A stretch of DNA of 64,000 nt from Micromussa lordhowensis (Eukaryota > Cnidaria > Anthozoa > Scleractinia > Lobophylliidae). How positions within the stretch are numbered: the stretch's first letter is position 1; the number at the start of each line of letters is the position of its first letter. The notes under the pieces are model-generated. The model was not told the DNA's origin. It saw only the letters and a program-made list of their open reading frames with translations, and did not search any database. Where the stretch lies: NCBI GenBank assembly GCA_964020085.1, contig CAXHUQ010001507.1:124001-188000 (forward strand), read 5' to 3'. A program made the position numbers and the translations under genes. Positions 12,101-25,000 of this stretch are shown piece after piece.

Positions 12101-15100
12101 TTTTGCAGTAGTTTCCCCTGGTCCCAACTTTGCACAATTTCAGAAAACGCGCGCTGGGGGTCCCCTTGGCAAATTTGACATAGCTCGGCTTCACGTGCAC
12201 TTTAAGAGGCGCGGTTTGTAGCAAAATGTTCTGCTAGGTTGGCACTTGAAGGAAATTTAAGTTAGGACATGATGGTATTGGCGCCAGGGTTTTTTTCTGG
12301 CCTTCTTTTTGCAGTAGTTTCCCCTGGTCCCAACTTTGCAGAATTTCAGAAAACGCGCGCTGGGGGTCCCGTTGGCAAATTTGACATAGCTCGCCTTCAC
12401 GGGCACTTTAAGAGGCGCGGTTTGTAGCAAAATGTTCTGCTAGGTTGGCACTTGAAGGAAATTTAAGTTAGGACATAATGGCATTGGCGCCAGGGTGTTT
12501 TTTCTGGCCTTCTTTTTGCAGTAGTCTTCCCTGGTCCCATTTTTGCAGAATTTCAGAAAACGCGCGCTGGGGGTCCCCTTGGCGAATTTGACATAGCCCG
12601 GCTTCACGGGCACTTTAAGAGGCGCGGTTTGTAGCAAAATGTTCTGCTAGGTTGGCACTTGAAGGAAATTCTAGTTAGAACATGATGGCATTGGCGCCAG
12701 GGTTTTTTCTTTGGCCTTCTTTTTGCAGGAGTTTCCCCTGGTCCCAACTTTGCAGAGTTTCAGAAAACGCGCGCTGGGGGTCCCCTTGGCAAATTTGACA
12801 TAGCTCGGCTTCACGGGCACTTTAAGAGGCGCGGTTCGCAGCAAAATGTTTTGCTAGGTTGGCACTTGAAGGAAATTCTAGTTAGAACATGATGGCATTG
12901 GCGCCAGGGTATTTTTTTTGGCCTTCTTTTTGCAGTAGTTTCCCCTGGTCCCAACTTTGCAGAGTTTCAGAAAACGCGCGCTGGGGGTCCCCTTGGCAAA
13001 TTTGACATAGCTCGCCTTCACGGGCACTTTAAGAGGCGCGGTTTGCAGCAAAATGTTCTGCTAGGTTGGCACTTGAAGGAAATTTAAGTTAGGACATAAT
13101 GGCATTGGCGCCAGGGTGTTTTTTCTGGCCTTCTTTTTGCAGTAGTCTTCCCTGGTCCCATTTTTGCAGAATTTCAGAAAACGCGCGCTGGGGGTCCCCT
13201 TGGCAAATTTGACATAGCCCGGCTTCACGGGCACTTTAAGAGGCGCGGTTTGTAGCAAAATGTTCTGCTAGGTTGGCACTTGAAGGAAATTCTAGTTAGA
13301 ACATGATGGCATTGGCGCCAGGGTTTTTTCTTTGGCCTTCTTTTTGCAGGAGTTTCCCCTGGTCCCAACTTTGCAGAGTTTCAGAAAACGCGCGCTGGGG
13401 GTCCCCTTGGCAAATTTGACATAGCTCGGCTTCACGGGCACTTTAAGAGGCGCGGTTCGCAGCAAAATGTTCTTCTAGGTTGGCACTTCAAGGAAATTGT
13501 AGTTCAAATATGGTGGCATTGGCGCCAAAGTGTTTTTTCTGGCCTTCTTTTTGCAGTAGTTTCCCCTTGTCCCAACTTTGCAGAGTTTCAGAAAACGTGC
13601 GCTGGGGGTCCCCTTGGCAAATTTGCCATAGCTCGGCTTCACGGGCACTTTAAGAGGCGCGGTTTGCAGCAAAATGTTCTGCTAGGTTGGCACTTTAAGG
13701 AAATTTTGGTTAGAACATGATGACATTGGCGCCAGGGTGTTTTTTCTGGCCTTCTTTTTGCAGTAGTTTCCCCTGGTCCCAACTTTGCAGAATTTCAGAA
13801 AACGCGCTGGGGGTCCCCTTGGCAAATTTGACATAGCTCGGCTTCACCGGTACTTTAAGAGGCACGGTTTGCAGCAAAATGTTCTGCTAGGTTGGCACTT
13901 GAAGGAAATGTTAGTTAAGACATGATGGCATTGGCGCCAGGGTGTTTTTTCTGGCCTTCTTTTTGCAGTAGTTTCCCCTGGTCCCAACTTTGCACAATTT
14001 CAGAAAACGCGCGCTGGGGGTCCCCTTGGCAAATTTGACATAGCTCGGCTTCACGGGCACTTTAAGAGGCGCGGTTTGCAGCAAAATGTTCTGCTAGGTT
14101 GGCACTTCAAGGAAATTTAAGTTAGGACATGATGGTAGTGGCGCCAGGGTGTTTTTTTGGCCTTCTTTTTGCAGTAGCTTCCGCTGGTCCCAACTTTGCA
14201 GAATTTCAGAAAACGCGCGCTGGGGGTCCCGTTGGCAAATTTGACATAGCTCGCCTTAACGGGAACTTTAAGTGGCGCGGTTTGTAGCAAAATGTTCTGC
14301 TAGGTTGGCACTTGAAGGAAATCCTAGTTAGAAGATGATGGTATTGGCGCCAGGGTTTTTTCTTTGGCCTTCTTTTTGCAGGAGTTTCCCCTGGTCCCAA
14401 CTTTGCAGAGTTTCAGAAAACGCGCGCTGGGGGTCCCCTTGGCAAATTTGACATAGCTCGGCTTCACGGGCACTTTAAGAGGCGCGGTTCGCAGCAAAAT
14501 GTTTTGCTAGGTTGGCACTTGAAGGAAATTCTAGTTAGAACATGATGGCATTGGCGCCAGGGTATTTTTTTTGGCCTTCTTTTTGCAGTAGTTTCCCCTG
14601 GTCCCAACTTTGCAGAGTTTCAGAAAACGCGCGCTGGGGGTCCCCTTGGCAAATTTGACATAGCTCGGCTTCACGGGCACTTTAAGAGGCGCGGTTTGCA
14701 GCAAAATGTTTTTCTAGGTTGGCACTTCAAGGAAATTGTAGTTAAGATATGGTGGCATTGGCGCCAAAGTGTTTTTTTCTGGCCTTCTTTTTGCAGTAGT
14801 TTCCCCTTGTCCCAACTTTGCAGAATTTCAGAAAACGTGCGCTGGGGGTCCCCTTGGCAAATTTGCCATAGCTCGGCTTCACGGGCACTTTAAGAGGCGC
14901 GGTTTGCAGCAAAGTGTTCTGCTAGGTTGGCACTTTAAGGAAATTATGGTTAGAACATGATGACATTGGCGCCAGGGTGTTTTTTCTGGCCTTCTTTTTG
15001 CAGTAGTTTCCCCTGGTCCCAACTTTGCAGAATTTCAGAAAACGCGCTGGGGGTCCCCTTGGCAAATTTGACATAGCTCGGCTTCACCGGCACTTTAAGA

Positions 15101-17400
15101 GGCACGGTTTGCAGCAAAATGTTCTGCTAGGTTGGCAATTGAAGGAAATGTTAGTTAAGACATGATGGCATTGGCGCCAGGGTGTTTTTTCTGGCCTTCT
15201 TTTTGCAGTAGTTTCCCCTGGTCCCAACTTTGCAGAATTTCAGAAAACGCGCGCTGGGGGTCCCCTTGGCAAATTTGACATAGCTCGGCTTCACGTGCAC
15301 TTTAAGAGGCGCGGTTTCTAGCAAAATGTTCTGCTAGGTTGGCACTTCAAGGAAATTTAAGTTAGGACATGATGGCATTGGCGCCAGGGTTTTTTTCTGG
15401 CCTTCTTTTTGCAGTAGTTTCCCCTGGTCCCAACTTTGCAGAATTTCAGAAAACGCGCGCTGGGGGTCCCGTTGGCAAATTTGACATAGCTCGCCTTCAC
15501 GGGCACTTTTAGAGGCGCGGTTTGCAGCAAAATGTTCTGCTAGGTTGGCACTTGAAGGAAATTTAAGTTAGAACATAATGGCATTGGCGCCAGGGTGTTT
15601 TTTCTGGCCTTCTTTTTGCAGTAGTCTTCCCTGGTCCCATTTTTGCAGAATTTCAGAAAACGCGCGCTGGTGGTCCCCTTGGCAAATTTGACATAGCCCG
15701 GCTTCACGGGCACTTTAAGAGGCGCGGTTTGTAGCAAAATGTTCTGCTAGGTTGGCACTTAAAGGAAATTCTAGTTAAAACATGATGGCATTGGCGCCAG
15801 GGTTTTTTCTTTGGCCTTCTTTTTGCAGGAGTTTCCCCTGGTCCCAACTTTGCAGAGTTTCAGAAAACGCGCGCTGGGGGTCCCCTTGGCAAATTTGACA
15901 TAGCTCGGCTTCACGGGCACTTTAAGAGGCGCGGTTCGCAGCAAAATGTTTTGCTAGGTTGGCACTTGGAGGAAATTCTAGTTAGAACATGATGGCATTG
16001 GCGCCAGGGTATTTTTTTTGGCCTTCTTTTTGCAGTAGTTTCCCCTGGTCCCAACTTTGCAGAGTTTCAGAAAACGCGCGCTGGGGGTCCCCTTGGCAAA
16101 TTTGACATAGCTCGGCTTCACGGGCACTTTAAGAGGCGCGGTTTGCAGCAAAATGTTCTTCTAGGTTGGCACTTTAAGGAAATTGTAGTTAAGATATGGT
16201 GGCATTGGCGACAAAGTGTTTTTTCTGGCCTTCTTTTTGCAGTAGTTTCCCCTTGTCCCAACTTTGCAGAATTTCAGAAAACGTGCGCTGGGGGTCCCCT
16301 TGGCAAATTTGCCATAGCTCGGCTTCACGGGCACTTTAAGAGGCGCGGTTTGCAGCAAAATGTTCTGCTAGGTTGGCACTTTAAGGAAATTGTAGTTATG
16401 ACATGATGGCATTGGCGCGAGGTTGTTCTTTCTGGCCTTCTTTTTGCAGTAGTTTCCCCTGGTCCCAACTTTGCAGAATTTCAGAAAACGCGCGCTGGGG
16501 GTCCCCTTGGCAAATTTGACATAGCTCGGCTTCACGGGAACTTTAAGAGGCGCGGTTTGCAGCAAAATGTTCTGCTAGGTTGCCACTTTAAGGAAATCCT
16601 AGTTATGACAAGATGGTATTGGCGCCAGGGTGTTTTTTCTGGCCTTCTTTTTGCAGTAGTCTTCCCTGGTCCCAACTTTGCAGAATTTCAGAAAACGCGC
16701 GCTGGGGGTCCCCTTGGCAAATTTGACATAGCTCGGCTTCACGGGAACTTTAAGAGGCGCGGTTTGCAGCAAAATGTTCTGCTAGGTTGGCACTTGAAGG
16801 AAATCCTAGTTAGAACATGATGGCATTGGCGCCAGGGTGTTTTTTCTGGCCTTCTTTTTGCAGTAGTTTTCCCTGGTCCCAACTTTGCAGAGTTTCAGAA
16901 AACGCGCGCTGGGGGTCCCCTTGGCAAATTTGTTATAGCTCGGCTTCACGGGCACTTTAAGAGGCGCGGTTTGCAGCAAAGTGTTCTTCTAGGTTGGCAC
17001 TTGAAGGAAATTGTAGTTAGGATATGGTGGCATTGGCGCCAAAGTGTTTTTTCTGGCCTTCTTTCTGCAGTAGTTTCCCCTGGTCCCAACTTTGCAGAAT
17101 TTCAGAAAACGCGCGCTGGGGGTCACCTTGGCAAATTTGACATAGCTCGGCTTCACGGGCACTTTAAGAGGCGCGGATTGCAGCAAAATGTTCTTCTTTG
17201 TTGGCACTTCAAGCAAAACGTAGTTAAAACATGATGGCATTGGCGCCAGGGTGTTTTTTCTGGCCTTCTTTTTGCAGTAGTTTCCCCTGGTCCCAACTTT
17301 GCAGAATTTAGAAAAACGCGCGCTGGGGGTCCGCTTGGCAAATTTGACATAGCTCGGTTTCACGGGCACTTTAAGAGGCGCGGTTTGCAGCAAAATGTTC
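9140..17400. repeat. Irregular higher-order domain of 3-, 6- and 7-monomer copies
   Basis: Several marked monomer types recur in partly fixed order. Type GATATGGTGG with CCAAAGTG is at 10406, 11647, 14746, 16193 and 17021, with a variant near 13508. The 2-bp-deleted core AAAACGCGCTGG is near 9461, 11941, 13801 and 15041. Type GATGGTAGTGG is at 9791, 11239 and 14131. Types with GCAGGAGTTTCC are near 10037, 11487, 12727, 13347, 14377 and 15827. Types with CCCATTTTTGCAG recur near 12536, 13157 and 15636. Spacings are close to 3, 5, 6, 7, 9, 12 and 14 monomers, so the order is shuffled rather than a single clean repeat. One monomer with GGGTATTTTTTTTGG is present near 10221 but missing from the copy around 11.5 kb. 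Confidence 0.85.
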
Positions 17401-20400
17401 TGCTAGGTTGGCACTTTAAGGAAATATTAGTTACGACATGATGGCATTGGCGCGAGGGTGTTTTTTCTGGCCTTCTTTTTGAAGTAGTTTCCCCTTGTCC
17501 TAACTTTGCAGAATTTCAGAAAACGCACGCTGGGGGTCCCCTTGGCAAATTTGACATAGCTCGGCTTCACGGGCACTTTAACAGGCGCGGTTTGCAGCAA
17601 AATGTTCTGCTAGGTTGGCACTTCAAGGAAATTTTAGTTACAACATGATGACATTGGCGCCAGGGTGTTATTTCTGGCCTTTTTTTGCAGTAGTTTCCCC
17701 AGGTCCCAACTTTGCAGAATTTCAGAAAACGCGCGCTGGGGTCCCCTTGGCAAATTTGACATAGCTCGGCTTCACGGGCACTTTAAGAGGCGCGGTTTGC
17801 AGCAAAATGTTCTGCTAGGTGGGCACTTTGAGGAAATGCTACTTAAGACATGATGGCATTGGCGCCAGGGTGTTTTTTTTGGCCTTCTTTTTGCAGTAGT
17901 TTCCCCTGGTCGCAACTTTGCAGAATTTCAGAAAACGCGCGCTGGGGGTCCCCTTGGCAAATTTGACATAGCTCGGCTTCACGGGCACTTTAAGAGGCGC
18001 GGATTGCAGCAAAATGTTCTGCTAGGTTGGCACTTCAAGGAAATTATAGTTAAAACATGATGGTATTGGCGCAAGGGTGTTTTTCCTGGCCTTCTTTTTG
18101 CAGTAGTTTCCCCCGGTCCCAAGTTTGCAGAATTTCAGAAAACGCGCGCTGGGGGTCCCCTAGGCAAATTTGACATAGCTTGGCCTCACGGGCACTTTAA
18201 GAGGCGCGGTTTGCAGCAAAATGTTTTGCTAGATTGGCACTTCAAGGAAATTCTAGTTAAGACATGATGGCATTGGCGCCAGGGTGTTTTTTCTGGCCTT
18301 CTTTTTGCAGTAGTTAACCCTGGTCCCAACTTTGCAGAATTTCAGAAATCGCGCGCTGGGGTCCCCTTGGCAAATTTGACATAGCTCGGCTTCACGGGCA
18401 CTTTAAGAGGCACGGTTTGCAGCAAAATGTTCTGCTTGGTTGGCACTTTAAGGAAATTGTAGTTAGGACATGATGGCATTGGTGCCAGGGTGTTTTTTCT
18501 GGCCTTCTTTTTGCAGTAGTTTCCCCTGGTCCCAACTTTGCAGAATTTCAGAAAACGCGCGCTGGGGGTCCCCTTGGCAAATTTGATATAGCTCGGCTTC
18601 ACGGGCACTTTAAGAGGCGCGGTTTGCAGCAAAATGTTCTGCTAGGTTGGCACATGAGGGAAATCGTAGTTAGGACATAATGGCATTGGCGCTAGGGTGT
18701 TTTTTCTGGCCTTCTTTTTGCAGTAGTTTCCCCTGGTCCCAACTTTGCAGAATTTCACAAAAACGCGCGCTTGGGGTCCCCTTGGCAAATTTGACATAGC
18801 TCGGCTTCACGGGCACTTTAAGAGGCGCGGTTTGCAGCAAAATCTTCTGCTAGGTTGGCACTTCAAGAAAATTTAAGTTAGGACATGATGGCATTGGCGC
18901 CAGGGTGTTTTTTCTGGCCTTCTTTTAGCAGTAGTTTCCCCTGGTCCCAACTTTGCAGAATTTCAGAAAACGCGCGCTGGGGGTCCCCTTGGCAAATTTC
19001 ACATAGCTCGGCTTCACGGGCACTTTAAGAGGCGCGGTTTGCAGCAAAATGTTTTGCTAGGTTGGCAATTCAAGGAAATCCTTGTTAGCACATGATGGCA
19101 TTTGCGCCAGGGTGTTTTTTCTGGCCTTCTTTTTGCAGTAGTTTCCCCTGGTCCCAACTTTGCAGAATTTTAGAAAAACGCGCGCTGGTGGTCCCCTTGG
19201 CAAATTTGACATAGCTCGGCTTCACGGGCACTTTAAGAGGCGCGGTTTGCAGCAAAATGTTCTGCTAGGTTGGCACTTTAAGGAAAGCTGGTTAGGACAT
19301 GATGGCATTGGCGCCAGGGAGATTTTCTGGCCTTCTTTTTGCAGTAGTTTCCCCTGGTCCCAACTTTGCAGAATTTCAGAAAACGCGCGCTGGGGGTCCC
19401 CTTGGCAGGTTTGACATAGCTCGGCTTCACGGGCACTTTAAGAGGCGCAGTTTGCAGCAAAATGTTCTGCTAGGTTGGCACTTCAAGGGAATGCTTGTTA
19501 CGACATGATGGCATTGGCGCCAGGGTGTTTTCTCTGGCCTTCTTTTTGCAGTAGTTTCCCCTGGTTTCAACTTTGCGGAATTTCAGAAAACGCGCGCTGG
19601 GGGTCCCCTTGGCAAATTTGACATTGCTCGGCATTACTGGCACTTTAAGAGGCGCGGTTTGCAGCAAAATGTTCTGCTAGGTTGGCACTTTAAGAAAATC
19701 ATCGTTAGGACATGATGACAATTGCGCGAAGGTGTTTTTTCTGGCCTTCTTTTTGCAGTAGTTTCCCCTGGTCCCAACTTTGCAGAATTTCAGAAAACGC
19801 GCGCTGGGGGTTCACTTGCCAAATTTGACATAGCTCGGCTTCACCGGCACTTTAAGAGGCGCGGTTTGCAGCAAAATGTTTTGCTAGTTTGGCACTTTAA
19901 GGAAATTGTAGATAAGACATGATGGCATTGGCGCCAGGGTGTTTTTTCTGGCCTTCTTTTTGCAGTAGTTTCCCCTGGTCCCAACTTTGCAGAATTTCAG
20001 AAAACGCGCGCTGGGGGTCCCCTTGGCAAATTTGACATAGCTCGGCTTCACGGGCACTTTAAGAGGTGCGGTTTGCAGCAAAATGTTCTGCTAGTTTGGC
20101 ACTTGAAGGAAATTGTAGATAAGACATGATGGCATTGGCGCCAGGGTGTTTTTTCTGGCCTTCTTTTTGCAGTACTTTCCCCTGGTCCCAACTTTGCAGC
20201 ATTTCAGAAAACTTGCGCTGGGGGTCCCCTAGGCAAATTTGACATAGCTCAGCTTCACGGGCACTTTAAGAGGCGCGGTTTGCAGCAAAATGTTCTGCTA
20301 GATTGGCATTTCAAGGAAATCTTAGTTAAGACATGATGGCATTGGCGCCAGGGTGTTTTTTTGGCCTTCTTCTTGCAGTAGTTTCCCCTGGTCCCAACTT

Positions 20401-22000
20401 TGAAGAATTTCAGAAAACGCGCACTGGGGGTCTCCTTGGCAAATTTGACATAGCTCGGCATCACGGGCGCTTTAAGAGGCGCGGTTTGCTGCAAAATGTT
20501 TTGCTAGGTGAGCACTTCAAGGAAATATTACTTACGACATGATGGCATTGGCGCCAGAATGTTTTTTCTGGCCTTCTTTTTGCAGTAGTTTCCCCTGGTC
20601 CCAACTTTGCAGAATTTCAGAAAACGCGCGCTGGGGGTCCCCTTGGCAAATTTGACATAGCTCGGCTTCACGGGCACTTTAAGAAGCGCGGTTTGCAGCA
20701 AAATGTTCTGCTAGGTTGACACTTTAAGAAAATCCTAGTTAAGACATAATGGCATTGGCGTCAGGGTGTTTTTTCTGGCCTTCTTTTTGAAGTAGTTTCC
20801 CCTGGTCCCAACTTTGCAGAATTTCAGAAAACGCGCGCTGGGGGTCCACTTGACAAATTTGACATAACTCGGCTTCACGGGCACTTTAAGAGGCGCAGTT
20901 TTGCGGCAAAATGTTCTGCCAGGTTGGCACTTTAAGGAAATCCTAGTTAGGACATGATGGCATTGGCGCCAGGGTGTTTTTTCCGGCTTTCTTTTTGCAG
21001 TAGTTTCCCCTGGTCCCAACTTTGCAGAATTTCAGAAAACGCGCACTGGGGGTCCCCTTGGCAAATTTGACATAGCTCGGCTTCACGGGCACTTTAAGAG
21101 GCGCGGTTTGCAGCAAAATGTTGCGCTAGGTTGGCACTTTAAGGAAATTGTAGTTAAGACATGATGGCATTGGCCCCAGGGTTTTTTTTATGGCCTTTTT
21201 TTTGCAGTAGTTTCCCCTGGTCCCAACTTTGCAGAATTTCAGAAAACGCGCGCTGGGGGTCCCCTTGACAAATTTGACATAGCTCGGCTTCACGGGCACT
21301 TTAAGAGGCGCGGTTTGCAGCAACATGTTGTGCTAGGTTGGTACTTCAAGGAAATCCTAGTTAGGACATGATGGCATTGGCGCCAGGATGTTTTTTTTTG
21401 GCCTTCTTTTTGCAGTAGTTTCCCCTGGTCCCAACTTTGCAGAATTTCAGAAAACGCGCGCTGGGGGTCCCCTTGACAAATTTGACATAGCTCGGCTTCA
21501 CGGGCACTTTAAGAGGCGCGGTTTGCAGCAAAATGTTCTGCCAGGTAGGCACTTTAAGAAAATTTTAGTTAGGACATGATGGCATTGGCGCCAGGGTGTT
21601 TTTTGCGGCCTTCTTTTTGCAGTAGTTTTCCCTGGTCCCAACTTTGCAGAATTTCAGAAAACGCGCGCTGGGGGACCCCTTGGCAAATTTGACATAGCTC
21701 GGCTTCACGGGCACTTTAAGAGGCGCGGTTTGCAGCAAAATGTTCTGCTAGGTTAACACTTTAAGGAAATCGTAGTTACGACATGATGGCATTGGCGACA
21801 GGGTGTTTTTTCTGGCCTTCTTTTTGCAGTAGTTTCCCCTGGTCCCAACTTTGCAGAATTTCAGAAAACGCGCGCTGGGAGTCTCCTTGGTAAATTTGAC
21901 ATAGCTCGGCTTCACGGGCACTTTAAGAGGCGCGGTTTGCAGCAAAATGTTCTGCTAGGTTGGCACTTCAAGGAAATCTTAGTTAGGAGATGATGGCATT
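17401..22000. repeat. Diverged satellite monomers
   Basis: About 22 monomers with many private substitutions and few obvious block copies. It includes the monomer pair marked by GGTTTCAACTTTGC (19563) and GATGACAATTGCGCG (19714), which reappears far downstream near 35.1 and 40.3-40.8 kb. A late GGCCCCAGGG monomer is at about 21171. No other sequence type is present. Confidence 0.85.
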
Positions 22001-25000
22001 GGCGCCAGGGTGTTTTCTGTGGCCTTACTTTTGCAGTAGTTTCCCCTGGTCCCAACTTTGCAGAATTTCAGAAAACGCGCGCTGGGGGTGCCCTTGGCAA
22101 ATTTGACATAGCTCGGCTTCACGGGCACTTTAAGAGGCGCGGTTTGCAGCAAAATGTTCTGCTAGGTTGGCACTTCAAGGAAATTTTAGTAAGGACATGA
22201 TGGCATTGGCGCCAGGGTGTTTTTTTGCCTTCTTTTTGCAGTAGTTTCCCCTGGTCCCAACTTTGCAGAATTTCAGAAAACGCGCGCTGGGGGTCCCCTT
22301 GGCAAATTTGACATAGCTCGCCTTCACGGGCACTTTAAGAGGCGCAGTTTGCAGCAAAATGTTCTGCTAGGTTGGCACTTCAAGGAAATTGTAGTTAGGA
22401 CATGATGGCATTGGTGCCAGGGTGTTTTTTCTGGCCTTTTTTTTGCAGTAGTTTCCCCTGGTCCCAACTTTGCAGAATTTCAGAAAACGCGCGCTGGGGG
22501 TCCCCTTGGCAAATTTCACATAGCTCGGCTTCACGGGCACTTTAAGAGGCGCGGTTTGAAGCAAAATGTTCTGCTAGGTTGGCACGTTAAGGAAATTCTA
22601 GTTAGGTCATGATGGCATTGGCGCCAGGGTGTTTTTTCTGGCCTTCTTTTTGCAGTAGTTTCCCCTGATCCCAACTTTGCAGAATTTCAGAAAACGCGCG
22701 CTGGGGGTCCCCTTGGCAAATTTCACATAGCTCGGCTTCACGGGCACTTTAAGAGGCGCGGTTTGCAGCAAAATGTTCTGCTAGGTTAACACTTTAAGGA
22801 AATCGTAGTTACGACATGATGGCATTGGCGCCAGGGTGGTTTTTGTGGGCTTCTTTTTGCAGTAGTTTCCCCTGATCCCAACTTTGCAGAATTTCTGAAA
22901 ACGCGCGCTGGGGGTCCCCTTGGCAAATTTGACATAGCTCGGCTTCACGGGCACTTTAAGAGGCGCGGTTTGCAGCAAAATGTTCTGCTAGGTTAACACT
23001 TTAAGGAAATTGTAGTTACGACATGATGGCATTGGCAACAGGGTGTTTTTTCTGGCCTTCTTTTTGCAGTAGTTTCCCCTGGTCCCAACTTTGCAGAATT
23101 TCAGAAAACGCGCGCTGGGAGTCTCCTTGGTAAATTTGACATAGCTCGGCTTCACGGGCACTTTAAGAGGTGCGGTTTGCAGCAAAATGTTCTGCTAGGT
23201 TGGCACCTTAAGGAAATCCTAGTTAGGACATGATGGCATTGGTGCCAGGGTGTTTTTTCTGGCCTTCTTTTTGCAGTAGTTTCCCCTGGTCCCAACTTTG
23301 CAGAATTTCAGAAAACGCGCGCTGGGGGTCCCCTTGGCAAATTTCACATAGCTCGGCTTCACGGGCACTTTAAGAGGCGCGGTTTGCAGCAAAATGTTCT
23401 GCTAGGTTGGCACTTGAAGGAAATTTTAGTTAGGACATGATGACATTGGCGCCAGGGTGGTTTTTGTGGGCTTCTTTTTGCAGTAGTTTCCCCTGATCCC
23501 AACTTTGCAGAATTTCTGAAAACGCGCGCTGGGGGTCCCCTTGGCAAATTTGACATAGCTCGGCTTCACGGGCACTTTAAGAGGCGCGGTTTGCAGCAAA
23601 ATGTTTTGCTAGGTTGGCACTTCAAGGAAATTCTAGTTAGGAGATGATGGCATTGGCGTCAGGGTGTTTTCTGTGGCCTTACTTTTGCAGTAGTTTCCCC
23701 TGGTCCCAACTTTGCAGAATTTCAGAAAACGCGCGCTGGGGGTGCCCTTGGCAAATTTGACATAGCTCGGCTTCACGGGCACTTTAAGAGGCGCGGTTTG
23801 CAGCAAAATGTTCTGCTAGGTTGGCACTTCAAGGAAATTTTAGTAAGGACATGATGGCATTGGCGCCAGGGTGTTTTTTTTGCCTTCTTTTTGCAGTAGT
23901 TTCCCCTGGTCCCAACTTTGCAGAATTTCAGAAAACGCGCGCTGGGGGTCCCCTTGGCAAATTTGACATAGCTCGCCTTCACGGGCACTTTAAGAAGCGC
24001 AGTTTGCAGCAAAATGTTCTGCTAGGTTGGCACTTTAAGGAAATTTTAGTTAGGAAATGATGGCATTGGCGCCAGGGTGTTTTTTCTTGCCTTCTTTTTG
24101 CAGTAGTTTCCCCTGGTCCCAACTTTGCAGAATTTCAGAAAACGCGCGCTGGGGGTCCCCTTGGCATATTTGACATAGCTCGGCTTCACGGGCACTTTAA
24201 GAGGCGCGGTTTGCAGCAAAATGTTTTGCTGGGTTGGCACTTCAAAGAAATCTTATTTACGACATGATAACATTGGCGCCAGGGTGTTTTTTCTGGCCTT
24301 CTTTTTGCAGTAGTTTCCCCTGGTCCCAACTTTGCAGAATTTCAGAAAACGCGCGCTGGGGGTCCCCTTGGCAAATTTGACATAGCTCGGCTCCACGGGC
24401 ACTTTAAGAGGCGCGGTTTGCAGCAAAATGTTCTGCTAGGTTGGCACTTTAAGGAAATCCTAGTTAGGACATGATGGCATTGGCGCCAGGGTGTTTTTTT
24501 TGGCCTTCTTTTTGCAGTAGTTTCCCCTGGTCCCAACTTTGCAGAATTTAGGAAAACGCGCGCTGGGGGTCCCCTTGGCAAATTTGACATAGCTCGGCTT
24601 CACGGGCACTTTAAGAGGCGCGGTTTGCAGCAAAATGTTCTGCTAGGTTGGCACTTTAAGGAAATTCTAGTTAGGACATGATGGCATTGGCGCCAGGTTG
24701 TTTTTTTTGCCTTCTTTTTGCAGTAGTTTCCCCTGGTCCCAACTTTGCAGAATTTCAGAAAACGCGCGCTGGGGGTCCCCTTGGCAAATTTGACATAGCT
24801 CGCCTTCACGGGCACTTTAAGAGGCGCGGTTTGCAGCAAAATGTTCTGCTAAGTTGGCACTTCAAGGAAGTTTTAGTTAGGACATGATGGCATTGGTGCC
24901 AGGGTGTTTTTTCTGGCCTTTTTTTTGCAGTAGTTTCCCCTGGTCCCAACTTTGCAGAATTTCAGAAAACGCGCGCTGGGGGTCCCCTTGGCAAATTTGA

